Assembly (NCBI GenBank): GCA_948467605.1
Contig: CAOKET010000016.1
Location: forward strand, 1-37,495
Direction of reading: 5' to 3'
Source of the DNA: an uncultured Mycoplasmatota bacterium
Lineage (GTDB): Bacteria > Bacillota_I > Bacilli_A > RF39 > UBA660
DNA: 37,495 nucleotides
A program made the translations under genes and the position numbers. Under the pieces are notes generated by a model that was given only the letters and a program-made list of their open reading frames with translations, made no database searches and was not told where the DNA came from. Positions 16,400-24,444 of the stretch are shown here, in pieces; position 1 is the first letter of the stretch, and every line of letters starts with the position of its first letter.

Positions 16400-16729
16400 A
16401 TGAAACATAAAATGAAATTACTAGAAAAACCATTCAATAAAATGATAGATGGAAGTAAAGATATAGAATTTAGATTATACGATGATAAAAGAAAAAAAAT
16501 TAAAATTGGGGATACCATTGAATTTTCTAAATTACCAGATTTAATAGAAAAACTAAATGTGGAAGTTATAGATTTATATCAATATAAAACGTTTAGAGAA
16601 CTGTTATCATTTTTAGGATATAGTGGTTTGGATTTAGATAAAAAAATACAAGGCATATATTCTATTTATACTCCTGAACAAGAAAAAACTTATGGGGTTT
16701 TAGGTATAAAGATTAAAAAGTTAAAATGA
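16400..16729 (+). CDS. ASCH-domain protein
   Basis: A 109-residue ASCH (ASC-1 homology) beta-barrel protein related to PUA domains, a fold linked to RNA or nucleotide binding. Supporting blocks are the opening MKLLEKPFNKMIDGSKDIEFRL split by the conserved K-I-E-R/F-R-like position (DIEFRLYDDKR), the KIKIGDTIEF barrel strand and the YGVLGIKIKKL ending. It sits 3 bases behind the GNAT gene; GNAT plus ASCH pairs may act on modified nucleosides or RNA, which is only suggested by context. No terminator is visible between it and the 135-base gap that follows. Confidence 0.8.
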   Translation: MKHKMKLLEKPFNKMIDGSKDIEFRLYDDKRKKIKIGDTIEFSKLPDLIEKLNVEVIDLYQYKTFRELLSFLGYSGLDLDKKIQGIYSIYTPEQEKTYGVLGIKIKKLK

Positions 16730-16865
16730 AACATTAGTCGATATCTAAATATTTAAAAAAATTATATAAAAGAGTATACTTATTGTTATAAATTCTAAAC
16801 TCTACTTATAAGGGGTGTTAATTTTTTTATTTTAAGTTTATGATATTTTATGAGGGGATGAAATT

Positions 16866-17540
16866 ATGGATCAAAAACGTATAGGAAAGTTAATCGCCGA
16901 ATGTCGTAAGGAAAAAAATTTAACACAATCCAAATTAGCAAGTATGTTAGGAGTAACAGATAAATCTGTTTCAAAGTGGGAAAATGGAAACTGTCTACCT
17001 GATGTATCATTATATAAACAAATATGTGAAATATTAGGAATAACACTAAATGAATTTTTTGCAGGAGAAAAACTAACAGATGAGAATTTTAAAAAGGTAT
17101 CAGATGAAAATTTATATAATGCTTTAGAAAATAGTGCATTTACATTAAAAGATAGACAAGATTATTTTAAGAAAAAATGGCAAAAGGAGCATTTATTTGA
17201 ACTTATAATTATCACTTTAATAATTGTATTTTTTATGATATATGGATTTATAAAGAATAATGGATTGCAATATATATTTATGGCATTTGGATTTATATGT
17301 GGTATGATAGAGAATAATAGAATGAGTGCTTATATTGAACAAAATGCTTATAGGAAAATATCTAATCAAGATTTTAATAAATCTATAAAGAAATTTTATG
17401 AAACAAAAGATGTATTAGAAAAATTTGATTCTAAAGAAGAAGCTGTATCATATCTTGTAAAAGAAACTAAATTATCTAAAAAAGAATGCTTAGATGCATA
17501 TAATTTTATTATGAATTTAGATATAAAAAAAGATATATAA
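16866..17540 (+). CDS. membrane-anchored XRE-family regulator
   Basis: A 224-residue one-component regulator. Residues 1-~70 form the XRE HTH (LTQSKLASMLGVTDKSVSKW, CLPDVSLYKQICEILGITLN). Two hydrophobic segments at ~117-136 and ~138-152 form a hairpin, so the short C-terminal helical tail (ISNQDFNKSIKKFYETKD on) is predicted to be cytoplasmic rather than external. That differs from its paralogues at 7163 and 22603, whose tails face out. GAGGGG precedes ATG 16866. A TGTTATAAA extended -10 at 16784 may drive it. It lies upstream of the ECF sigma gene but is separated by a terminator. Confidence 0.85.
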   Translation: MDQKRIGKLIAECRKEKNLTQSKLASMLGVTDKSVSKWENGNCLPDVSLYKQICEILGITLNEFFAGEKLTDENFKKVSDENLYNALENSAFTLKDRQDYFKKKWQKEHLFELIIITLIIVFFMIYGFIKNNGLQYIFMAFGFICGMIENNRMSAYIEQNAYRKISNQDFNKSIKKFYETKDVLEKFDSKEEAVSYLVKETKLSKKECLDAYNFIMNLDIKKDI

Positions 17541-17546
17541 TTTAAG

Positions 17547-17570
17547 AAAACATACTATTTATGTTTTTTT
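17547..17570 (+). terminator. rho-independent terminator
   Basis: AAAACATA pairs with TATGTTTT around CTATT, followed by further T residues, just after the XRE gene stop. Confidence 0.75.
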
Positions 17571-17619
17571 TTGAAACTTTTTTACTTATTTTTGGAACTA
17601 TAATAGTGAAGGTGATAAA

Positions 17620-18150
17620 ATGATTAATCAAATAAACCTTAATAAATTTGATGATATATATGATAAAACTTATAACGATGTATTAAAGTTTGTTATTTGT
17701 AAATGTTCTAATATTGAAGATGTAAATGACATAATACAAGAGACATATGTTGAAGTTTATAAGAAAATATTAAAAAATATAGATATTAATAATATTAATT
17801 CATTTGTAATAGGTATTGCTAAAAATAAAATTAAGAAGCATTATGGATTGCTATATAAATTTAAAACAATCTCTATATTTAGTGAAAAAGATGATTTAAG
17901 TGTTTTAGATAAAATCCCTGATGATACTAATATAGAAGAAATAATAATAAATACAACAGATATAGAGTCTATTTGGAACTATCTAAAACATAAGAAAATA
18001 GAAATTCAAAAAATATTTTACTTATACTACAATTTAGACATTACAATAAAAGAAATTTCAAAATATTTAGATTTAAGTGAATCATATGTTAAAACAAATT
18101 TATATAGAACTCTAAAAGAATTACAAGAGTTCTTAGGGAGGAGTTGTTAA
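17620..18150 (+). CDS. ECF-type RNA polymerase sigma factor
   Basis: An extracytoplasmic-function sigma-70 family factor, 176 residues. Region 2 (~10-80) includes DVNDIIQETYVEVYKKI, the -10 recognition/core-binding helix pair, and region 4 (~115-170) the HTH ITIKEISKYLDLSESYVKTN followed by YRTLKELQEF. It lacks regions 1 and 3, as expected for ECF factors. TATAAT at 17599-17604 leads almost directly to the AAGGTGAT RBS. The next gene begins 1 base after its stop and encodes a single-pass protein, the usual place for an anti-sigma factor. A TGAAAC at 17572 could be an autoregulated ECF -35, but no matching -10 is clear. Confidence 0.9.
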   Translation: MINQINLNKFDDIYDKTYNDVLKFVICKCSNIEDVNDIIQETYVEVYKKILKNIDINNINSFVIGIAKNKIKKHYGLLYKFKTISIFSEKDDLSVLDKIPDDTNIEEIIINTTDIESIWNYLKHKKIEIQKIFYLYYNLDITIKEISKYLDLSESYVKTNLYRTLKELQEFLGRSC

Positions 18151-18151
18151 T

Positions 18152-18823
18152 ATGTCAAATAAAGATGTATTTAAGAGTGTTTACTCTAAAAAAATAAATA
18201 AAGATAAAAATTATAATGAAATATTAAATAGAATTGAAGTAAAAGATAAAAAACATTATTTTAGATTTGCATTAATACCAATATGTTTAATTTTAGTTAT
18301 ATGTGGTATTGTAATGATTAATAATAGTAATTTTATTACTAAGGATAAAAAAACTAATATTAATGGTAATATAATTATTAATAATATAGAGGAGTTAGGT
18401 GCTTATAGAATAGATGCTGATATAGGGGAGATTGATAATACTTTAATTGATTATATAAATATAGAAGATTTAAAAATACCAAGTGATCTTGTTAATACAA
18501 GTTATAGTGCAATATATGGAAGAAGCAATATTGATATTAAGATTTATGATAAACTAATAAATTATCAATATGCATATAGTGATAATAAAATAAAAAGAAA
18601 TATAGTTATTTCATTTTCAAAGGAAAATAAACCAGTAAGAGATTATTACTTTTCCGATGAAGGTTGTAAAACATCTACAATTAATGGAGTAAAATTAACC
18701 ATATATAAATATCAAGAAGTATATATGTCAGAGTTTAAATATAATGATATTAACTTTGATATTGAAACAACTAATATAAAAGAAGAAGAATTTATATTAT
18801 TATTACAATCTATTATTAAATAA
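18152..18823 (+). CDS. probable anti-sigma factor, single-pass membrane protein
   Basis: A 223-residue protein with a ~37-residue basic cytoplasmic head, one membrane helix (FALIPICLILVICGIVMI, ~38-56) and an outer domain. The outer domain's ending, LTIYKYQEVYMSEF, then YNDINFDIETTNIKEEEF and LLLQSIIK, resembles DUF4367-type sensor domains attached to Gram-positive anti-sigma factors. GGGAGG precedes ATG 18152, which is 1 base after the sigma gene, so the pair is translationally coupled. The head is short and lacks a clear zinc-binding HxxxCxxC anti-sigma motif; the role rests on position and topology. Confidence 0.7.
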   Translation: MSNKDVFKSVYSKKINKDKNYNEILNRIEVKDKKHYFRFALIPICLILVICGIVMINNSNFITKDKKTNINGNIIINNIEELGAYRIDADIGEIDNTLIDYINIEDLKIPSDLVNTSYSAIYGRSNIDIKIYDKLINYQYAYSDNKIKRNIVISFSKENKPVRDYYFSDEGCKTSTINGVKLTIYKYQEVYMSEFKYNDINFDIETTNIKEEEFILLLQSIIK

Positions 18824-18830
18824 TTTTTAT

Positions 18831-18859
18831 TGGCTATTCTATAATGAATAGTCATTTTT
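18831..18859 (+). terminator. rho-independent terminator
   Basis: TGGCTATTC pairs with GAATAGTCA (one G-U pair) around a TATAAT loop, then five T residues. Confidence 0.8.
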
Positions 18860-18861
18860 AG

Positions 18862-18870
18862 TGGTATAAT
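18862..18870 (+). promoter_or_regulatory. extended -10 of the VanZ-family gene
   Basis: TGGTATAAT immediately after the terminator T run; the AAAGAAAGG RBS is 6-8 bases downstream. Confidence 0.6.
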
Positions 18871-18895
18871 TATTAAAAGAAAGGTTTTTAATTTT

Positions 18896-19468
18896 ATGAG
18901 TGTGATAATTAGATACATTATTAATATGAGTCCATATATGATTATATCTATTCCAATATATATAATAGTTAGATTTATTATATTAAAATTTAGAAAAAAT
19001 ATTAATTGGTATCATGAAATTGGTTTGTTTATATTTTCAATATTTGTAATAGGTTTAACATCCCAAACTATTATTCCTAAAATAGAAATTACTAATAGTG
19101 GTATTAATGTTGTTACAAAAGGAGTTCATACTACAAACTTAATACCATTTAAAGTATTAATTGATACATATAATCAAGTATTTAATGGAAATATAAATGC
19201 ACTTTTAATCAATTTTTTAGGCAATATTATTATGTTTATACCTATTGGATTTTTTATTAAATTATTATTTAAAATATCTGATAAGAGAACTATTTTTATT
19301 GGTTTTTGTTCCTCATTATTTATTGAAACAACTCAACTTTTTTTAAAAAGAGGAACTGATGTTGATGATTTAATGTTAAATACAATAGGGGTAATCTTAG
19401 GAGTATTATTATATAAACTTTTATGTAAGAAGTTTAATTCACTTACTAAATATAAGAATAATAATTAA
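18896..19468 (+). CDS. VanZ-family membrane protein
   Basis: A 190-residue multi-pass membrane protein of the VanZ family, named for teicoplanin resistance though most members' functions are unknown. Five hydrophobic segments are visible. Family blocks: TSQTIIPKIEI after the second segment, NLIPFKVLID, LGNIIMFIPIGFFIKLLF and SLFIETTQLFLKRGTDVDDL followed by the final LNTIGVILGVLLY helix. It has its own promoter just after the sigma/anti-sigma operon, so it may be an envelope-stress partner rather than a fixed operon member. The next gene begins 20 bases downstream and may be read through. Confidence 0.9.
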   Translation: MSVIIRYIINMSPYMIISIPIYIIVRFIILKFRKNINWYHEIGLFIFSIFVIGLTSQTIIPKIEITNSGINVVTKGVHTTNLIPFKVLIDTYNQVFNGNINALLINFLGNIIMFIPIGFFIKLLFKISDKRTIFIGFCSSLFIETTQLFLKRGTDVDDLMLNTIGVILGVLLYKLLCKKFNSLTKYKNNN

Positions 19469-19488
19469 TTATAGTTAGGATTGATAAT

Positions 19489-20376
19489 ATGGAATTTATA
19501 AAAGCAAAATCTATTCTTTCAAAGGTAAAGTATGGTAGTACTTGGTATGGAATAGATTACAATATGAATCTTTATCGTGGATGTAATCACGGATGTATAT
19601 ATTGTGATAGTAGAAGTAACTGTTATCATATAGATAATTTTGATATAGTTAAAGCAAAGGAAAATTCACAAGTAATATTAGAAAATGAATTAATTAGAAA
19701 ACGTGAAAAAGGTGTTATAGGTATAGGCGCTATGTCTGATACTTATAATAAATTTGAAGAAAAGTATGAAATTACAAGAACTGCCTTAAAACTAATATCA
19801 AAATATAATTTTGGAGTATCTATTGATACAAAAAGCGATTTAATATTAAGAGATTTAGATATATTAAAAGAAATAAATAAAAAAAATAATGTAATAGTAA
19901 AGTTTACTATCACAACACCTAATGATGATTTATCAAAAATAATCGAACCAAATGTATGTGTTTCCTCTAAAAGATTTTATACTATAAAAACTTTAAGTGA
20001 TAATGGGATATTTGTTGGAATTATGATGAATCCAGTTTTACCATTTATTACAGATAACGAAGAAAATATAAAAAGGTTAGTATATCTTGCATATAAGAGT
20101 GGTGCTAAATTTATACATACATATATGGGAATGACATTAAGAGAAAATCAGAAAGATTATTATTTTTTGAAGTTAGATAAGTATTTTCCTAATTTAAAAG
20201 AAAAATATATTAAAACTTATGGTAATAGATATGAATGTACTTCTACTAAAGCAAAGTTATTATATAAAATATTTAAGGAAGAATGTAATAAATATGGAAT
20301 ACTTTATAATATGAATGATATAATTAAAGCATATAAAAAGCACATATTAAAAGATGTTCAAATGTCATTATTTTAA
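19489..20376 (+). CDS. radical SAM protein of the SPL-like family
   Basis: A 295-residue radical S-adenosylmethionine enzyme. The 4Fe-4S ligands are in RGCNHGCIYC (Cys32, Cys36, Cys39; C-x3-C-x2-C). After it come the SPL/Rv2578c-like blocks GVIGIGAMSDTYNKFEEKY and FTITTPNDDL followed by KIIEPN, GIMMNPVLPFITD and KFIHTYMGMTLREN. These relatives are often near DNA repair genes and resemble spore photoproduct lyase without its exact substrate pocket, so the target is uncertain. AGGA precedes ATG 19489. The lipoprotein gene starts 11 bases downstream. Confidence 0.88.
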   Translation: MEFIKAKSILSKVKYGSTWYGIDYNMNLYRGCNHGCIYCDSRSNCYHIDNFDIVKAKENSQVILENELIRKREKGVIGIGAMSDTYNKFEEKYEITRTALKLISKYNFGVSIDTKSDLILRDLDILKEINKKNNVIVKFTITTPNDDLSKIIEPNVCVSSKRFYTIKTLSDNGIFVGIMMNPVLPFITDNEENIKRLVYLAYKSGAKFIHTYMGMTLRENQKDYYFLKLDKYFPNLKEKYIKTYGNRYECTSTKAKLLYKIFKEECNKYGILYNMNDIIKAYKKHILKDVQMSLF

Positions 20377-20387
20377 GAGGTGAATTT

Positions 20388-21116
20388 ATGAAGGGAAAAA
20401 TAATTGTACTTAGTTTATTACTAGTTATTATAGCAGGATGTAGTAAAGATATAGTTGATATAAAAGAAAGTACTTTAGAGGCGTGCTCAGATTATACAAT
20501 AGAAGAGTTAGTTGATAATTATATGGAAGATGCTAAATGGGAAAAAACTAAAGGCGATAATGGATATTATATTTATAGTGCAAGTGGAAAAATATTGTAT
20601 AATAATGAGTTAGTAGAGGCATCGATTGATTTTGCATCTAGTGGTAGTAAAATAATAGTTAAAGGTTTTAGAATAGATAAAACACTTGATAAAAAGTTAG
20701 TAATAGATAACTTAATTTCAAATATGTGTAAAGTTACAAAAGAAAAGCGTAAAGGTAGTAAAGAGAAAGATAATATTCCAAAAGAAATAAAGGAAAAAAT
20801 ATCTAACTTAGGAGAAAACTATACTGTCTTTGATTTACTTGTAAATAAGATTACATCATATGGTAATTCAATATTTCCAGGAAGTCATATAGATTTATAT
20901 GAAATAGATAATGGTAATCCTAAACTAATATTAGAAAATGTAGAAGTAATCGCAACTAGAACTAAAACTAATAGTTATGACTTTAATGATGTGAAAACTG
21001 AAAAAGAATGGTATTTATTACTAGCAATACCAAAAGAAATGGAAGATAAACTTAAATATATAAAAATATATGTCGCACCAACTAATTCAGTAGATTATGG
21101 AGAATACTATGAGTAA
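20388..21116 (+). CDS. hypothetical lipoprotein
   Basis: A 242-residue exported lipoprotein: positively charged start, hydrophobic core LLLVIIAGC with lipobox Cys18, then a polar mature domain. I recognise no family. The mature part has an EELVDNYMEDAKWEK-like strand-helix start and a lysine-rich loop (~120-130), and ends in a Tyr-rich tail. GAGGTGA precedes ATG 20388, 11 bases after the radical SAM gene, so they are probably co-transcribed. Its last bases overlap the ATG of a 22-codon frame (21109-21177). Confidence 0.75.
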   Translation: MKGKIIVLSLLLVIIAGCSKDIVDIKESTLEACSDYTIEELVDNYMEDAKWEKTKGDNGYYIYSASGKILYNNELVEASIDFASSGSKIIVKGFRIDKTLDKKLVIDNLISNMCKVTKEKRKGSKEKDNIPKEIKEKISNLGENYTVFDLLVNKITSYGNSIFPGSHIDLYEIDNGNPKLILENVEVIATRTKTNSYDFNDVKTEKEWYLLLAIPKEMEDKLKYIKIYVAPTNSVDYGEYYE

Positions 21117-21177
21117 GTATAAGGTTTTATGGGATTATATAAAACTTAAAAATTATAAAGTAAAAAAATATAATTAA
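21109..21177 (+). pseudogene. 22-codon frame, likely truncated gene start
   Basis: ATG 21109 overlaps the lipoprotein stop (ATGAGTAA) and encodes MSKYKVLWDYIKLKNYK plus five residues before TAA. The opening 'KYxVLWxYIK' is a pattern I associate with the N-terminus of larger small-protein families in low-GC bacteria, so this looks like a gene cut down to its first codons. It could equally be a real short peptide. Confidence 0.35.
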
Positions 21178-21213
21178 AAGAAAAAACAATAGTTTTTATT
21201 AGGGAGGAATAAC

Positions 21214-21825
21214 ATGGATACAAAAAACTATATTTATGAGTGTTTAGATAAATTAAATAAACTTGGTATTAATTTTAATAATAAAAATAAAGATGAAATA
21301 ACAAATAGTATTTTAAAAATGCCATCAGATATGCTTAGTGATATGGAAAATGATCAAATATTAGGATTAGTTTTAGATAATATAGGTTTTGTTAAATATA
21401 ATGCTGATACAAATGAATATGAAATGACATCTAATCAAGTGTATTCTTTTGATATGGAAGTATTTGATGTTAGTACAATGTATAAAGTATTTTTAGATAT
21501 TATTAACATTATTACAAATAATGAATTAAAAATTTCGGATATTATAGAGGATATTAGTAATATAGATTTTGAAAATAACTCAGGTATCCATATAATTAAT
21601 TTTAAGTGTATGGATAAATATTATAAATATGAATCTCAAGTAAATTATGATTGGTTTGATGTAAATATAATTAATTTTATTAATGAAATCTTAGAAAATA
21701 ATAATAGCGATAAATATTTATATGTTACAAGTGATAGATGGCAAAATTGTATAGTATTCTATAATACAGAAGAGTGGGCTAATGAATTTAATAATACATT
21801 TGATTTAAAAGTAGATAAGCCATAA
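21214..21825 (+). CDS. hypothetical acidic soluble protein
   Basis: A 203-residue, Asn/Asp/Ile-rich protein that I do not recognise. It opens with a helix (YIYECLDKLNKLGINFN) and carries a patch DIIEDISNIDFENNSG (~107-123) and an ending strand DRWQNCIVFYNTEEWANEF that may form a small alpha/beta fold with the preceding VNYDWFDVNIINF. No signal, membrane or metal motif is present. GGGAGG precedes ATG 21214. It lies between the lipoprotein and the pentapeptide-repeat gene with ~60-100 base gaps on either side, so it is likely an independent unit or a loose operon. Confidence 0.6.
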   Translation: MDTKNYIYECLDKLNKLGINFNNKNKDEITNSILKMPSDMLSDMENDQILGLVLDNIGFVKYNADTNEYEMTSNQVYSFDMEVFDVSTMYKVFLDIINIITNNELKISDIIEDISNIDFENNSGIHIINFKCMDKYYKYESQVNYDWFDVNIINFINEILENNNSDKYLYVTSDRWQNCIVFYNTEEWANEFNNTFDLKVDKP

Positions 21826-21888
21826 GTATTTTTTAGTGGATTACTAATATATAGTTATTAATAATAGTATATGGAAGGAAATGTATAC

Positions 21889-22515
21889 ATGAAAATTATA
21901 GAACCCAAAGTATTAAATTGTACTAATTATGATTTTCTTAAATCATATGAAGAAAACTATTTCAATAATTCAATATATGAAAAAGTTGAGGTAAAGGATT
22001 CAAAAATTTCAGGTATTACTTTTGATAGTTGCATATTTAGAGAAATTGACTTTAGTAATATAGAACTAGATGACATAGATTTAATAGATGTAGTATTTGA
22101 AAATTGTGATTTATCAAATAAAAACTTTGATTATAAATTAATTAAAAGGGTTAAATTTAACAATTGTAGAATGGTAGGATGTTCCTTTGTTGGATCAAAA
22201 CTGAATGATGTTGAATTTATTACATGTAAAGCAAATTATATTAATTTTAGTAATGTTAATATTAAAAGTATGATTGTAAGTGATACTGATTTTTCTCAAA
22301 TGACATTTTATGAGACAGAGATAAAAAATATTGAATTTAATAGTGTAAATTTTTCTTCTTCTGAAATTTTAAAAACACCTTTAAAAGATATAGATTTTTC
22401 TACTTCTAATATACAGAATATTGGGATTGATTATGAATCTTTAAGAGGGATAATTATAGATAGATTTCAAGCACATGAATTAGTTAGAATGCTTGGAGTT
22501 AAATTTAAAGAATAA
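21889..22515 (+). CDS. pentapeptide-repeat protein
   Basis: About 208 residues folding as a right-handed quadrilateral beta-helix. Pentapeptide A(D/N)LXX-like repeats run through most of the chain, for example CIFREIDFSNIELDD, FENCDLSNKNFD, FNNCRMVGCSFVGSKLND and FEFNSVNFSSSEIL-type turns. The end (DYESLRGIIIDRFQAHELVR, then MLGVKFKE) matches the capping region of Qnr-like pentapeptide proteins, which protect DNA gyrase by mimicking DNA. Whether this one does so is unknown. AAGGAA 8 bases before ATG 21889 favours that start; an upstream in-frame ATG at 21871 overlaps the SD. Confidence 0.85.
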   Translation: MKIIEPKVLNCTNYDFLKSYEENYFNNSIYEKVEVKDSKISGITFDSCIFREIDFSNIELDDIDLIDVVFENCDLSNKNFDYKLIKRVKFNNCRMVGCSFVGSKLNDVEFITCKANYINFSNVNIKSMIVSDTDFSQMTFYETEIKNIEFNSVNFSSSEILKTPLKDIDFSTSNIQNIGIDYESLRGIIIDRFQAHELVRMLGVKFKE

Positions 22516-22602
22516 TATTCAAACTATAATACTCCACACTTTGTTTGTATATTTTTTTGTTCTTCTTATATTATAATTGTTTTTAAGGAGGAGACTAGTG
22601 TT

Positions 22603-24012
22603 ATGGATCAAATAAAGGTGGGTAAATTTATTTCTAAACTTAGAAAAGATAAGGATATGACTCAACAAGAACTTGCAGATAAACTAAGTGTAACTGATCG
22701 TGCGATATCAAATTGGGAAACAGGTAGGCGTATGCCAGATATTTCATTTTTTAAACCATTATGTGAAATATTTAATATATCAGTTAGTGAATTAATAAAT
22801 GGTGAAGAAATACCAAAAGAAAACTTTGTATATAGTTCTAATGATATAGTAATAAATACTTTAAATATAAGTAAAAAAAATAAAATAAAAGCAATTATAG
22901 GAATAACATTTGCTATATGTCTATTAATAATTTTAATAATATTTTCATTTATCATTACATATAAAAGATCATATCCCAAGTTTGATATATATAGTTTATC
23001 TTTATATAATGTAGAAGATAATCCTAGTTTAAAACAAAAGTTTACATATAAACTTAATAATAAAACTCATAATGTTTATTATTATGGAATAGAAATTGCC
23101 GAACTATGTGATACAAAAAATAATTGTTATGAAATAGAAAAAACTATAAATAATAATCAAATAAATATAAAAGATATTAAGGACTTTTTGGAATCTCAAT
23201 CTTCTCTTGAGAATAATCAAATATATATGTTATATGATGGAGGTACAACTATATATCAAAATAGTAGATATCAAGTAATAATGTGTAATACTATAAATGG
23301 TAATAGAGATGTTTATTTTGGGATAAATGGAATGTTAGAAGCATTTGATGGTGAGTATTGTGGTCATGATAAAAATAATGAAAAGAAATTTATTAGAACA
23401 TATCATATTGTTAAGGCATATGAAGCAGATGATGAATTTTTATATGTAACTTTAAAACAAAATAATGATATGAGTGCAACAGTTAAAATTAATAAAACTA
23501 ATAATATAGTTGTTGGTAAGACTTATGAATTTTCATTTTATGCTTTTGATGAGTTTAAAGATACGATAGAAAATGTATTTAATTATTCAACACTTTTAGG
23601 TTTAAAAGAAACTGATAAAATAGATAGTGAGCAAATTAATCAGCCAATTTATGTTAATGAAAAATATGAAACAAGTGAATTAGATAAAATTGAGATGACT
23701 ATTGAGGATGGCTCTTTAACTAATACTAGTGCAACAGTTATAATAAAGGATTTAAGTGGATATAATACTATTTATGGATCATCTTTTAAAATAGAAAAGT
23801 ATGAGGATGGAATATGGAAAGAACCAGAAAAAACTGGTGAAAACTATTGCTTTAATTCTATGGCATATCATGTAGATATAAATAATATATTAAGAATGGA
23901 ACATAATTGGAGTCATATGTATAAACCATTAAAATCTGGTAAATATAGATTAATTAAAGATATAATTACTACTCAAAACACATATATTTCTGTTGAATTT
24001 ATTATTGAGTAG
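22603..24012 (+). CDS. membrane-spanning XRE regulator with extracellular Ig-like sensor
   Basis: A 469-residue one-component sensor. Residues 1-~70 are an XRE HTH (MTQQELADKLSVTDRAISNW, RRMPDISFFKPLCEIFNISV), one membrane helix follows at ~100-122 (AIIGITFAICLLIILIIFSF), and ~345 outer residues. The middle outer domain contains YDGGTTIY (~211) and CNTINGNRDVYFG (~229), a module also present in the protein at 26628. The C-terminal ~110 residues (MTIEDGSLTNTSATVIIKDL, then YGSSFKIEKYEDG, WSHMYKPLKSGKYRLIKDI) match a bacterial Ig-like domain family (Big_14 as I recall). AAGGAGG lies 11 bases before ATG 22603. It is monocistronic with a terminator behind it. Confidence 0.88.
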   Translation: MDQIKVGKFISKLRKDKDMTQQELADKLSVTDRAISNWETGRRMPDISFFKPLCEIFNISVSELINGEEIPKENFVYSSNDIVINTLNISKKNKIKAIIGITFAICLLIILIIFSFIITYKRSYPKFDIYSLSLYNVEDNPSLKQKFTYKLNNKTHNVYYYGIEIAELCDTKNNCYEIEKTINNNQINIKDIKDFLESQSSLENNQIYMLYDGGTTIYQNSRYQVIMCNTINGNRDVYFGINGMLEAFDGEYCGHDKNNEKKFIRTYHIVKAYEADDEFLYVTLKQNNDMSATVKINKTNNIVVGKTYEFSFYAFDEFKDTIENVFNYSTLLGLKETDKIDSEQINQPIYVNEKYETSELDKIEMTIEDGSLTNTSATVIIKDLSGYNTIYGSSFKIEKYEDGIWKEPEKTGENYCFNSMAYHVDINNILRMEHNWSHMYKPLKSGKYRLIKDIITTQNTYISVEFIIE

Positions 24013-24015
24013 CAT

Positions 24016-24045
24016 AAGCAAGTAAAATATTTATTTGCTTTTTTT
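24016..24045 (+). terminator. rho-independent terminator
   Basis: AAGCAAGTAAA pairs with TTTATTTGCTT (one G-U pair) around ATA, followed by T residues, just after the XRE sensor stop. Confidence 0.8.
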
Positions 24046-24095
24046 AACTTTTATAATATAATTAAAACAGTAAATAATAATTGAAGAGGTATACT

Positions 24096-24338
24096 ATGAA
24101 TAAAGAAATATTATTATCTAACATAGATAAAATTCATACAACTAAAATGGGTGTAGATAGAATTAAGAAAAATTTAAAAATAGATAATGTTGATGTATCC
24201 GATTATTTGTGTAAAAAAATATTAAGTGATAAGTGTAAAATAACAAAAAGGGGTAAGAATTATTATATAGAAATTGATAATATAATAATAACAATAAATT
24301 CATATAGTTATACAATTATTACAGCACATATCAAATAG
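24096..24338 (+). CDS. DUF3781 family protein
   Basis: An 80-residue protein of unknown function matching DUF3781. The signature is IHTTKMGVDRIKKNL (~11-25), ITKRGKNYYIEIDN and ITINSYSYTIITAHIK at the C-terminus, an order that is diagnostic of the family. GAAGAGGT precedes ATG 24096; an in-frame TTG at 24081 lies upstream of the RBS and is not the start. It stands alone between the XRE sensor and the GyrI operon, 15 bases after an AT-rich -10-like sequence. Confidence 0.85.
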   Translation: MNKEILLSNIDKIHTTKMGVDRIKKNLKIDNVDVSDYLCKKILSDKCKITKRGKNYYIEIDNIIITINSYSYTIITAHIK

Positions 24339-24387
24339 AAAATATAAGAAACTAAAAAAATATATTATTTGTGAGGATAAATGTGAG

Positions 24388-24430
24388 ATTAATACTATTG
24401 ATTATTTATAGTATGTATAGTAGTATTAAT
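24388..24430. promoter_or_regulatory. 10-bp inverted repeat before the GyrI operon
   Basis: ATTAATACTA and TAGTATTAAT are perfect complements 23 bases apart, ending 3 bases before the AGAGGTGA ribosome binding site. This could be an operator for a regulator or a 5' leader hairpin beside the SD. Confidence 0.5.
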
Positions 24431-24444
24431 TTAGAGGTGAAGTT

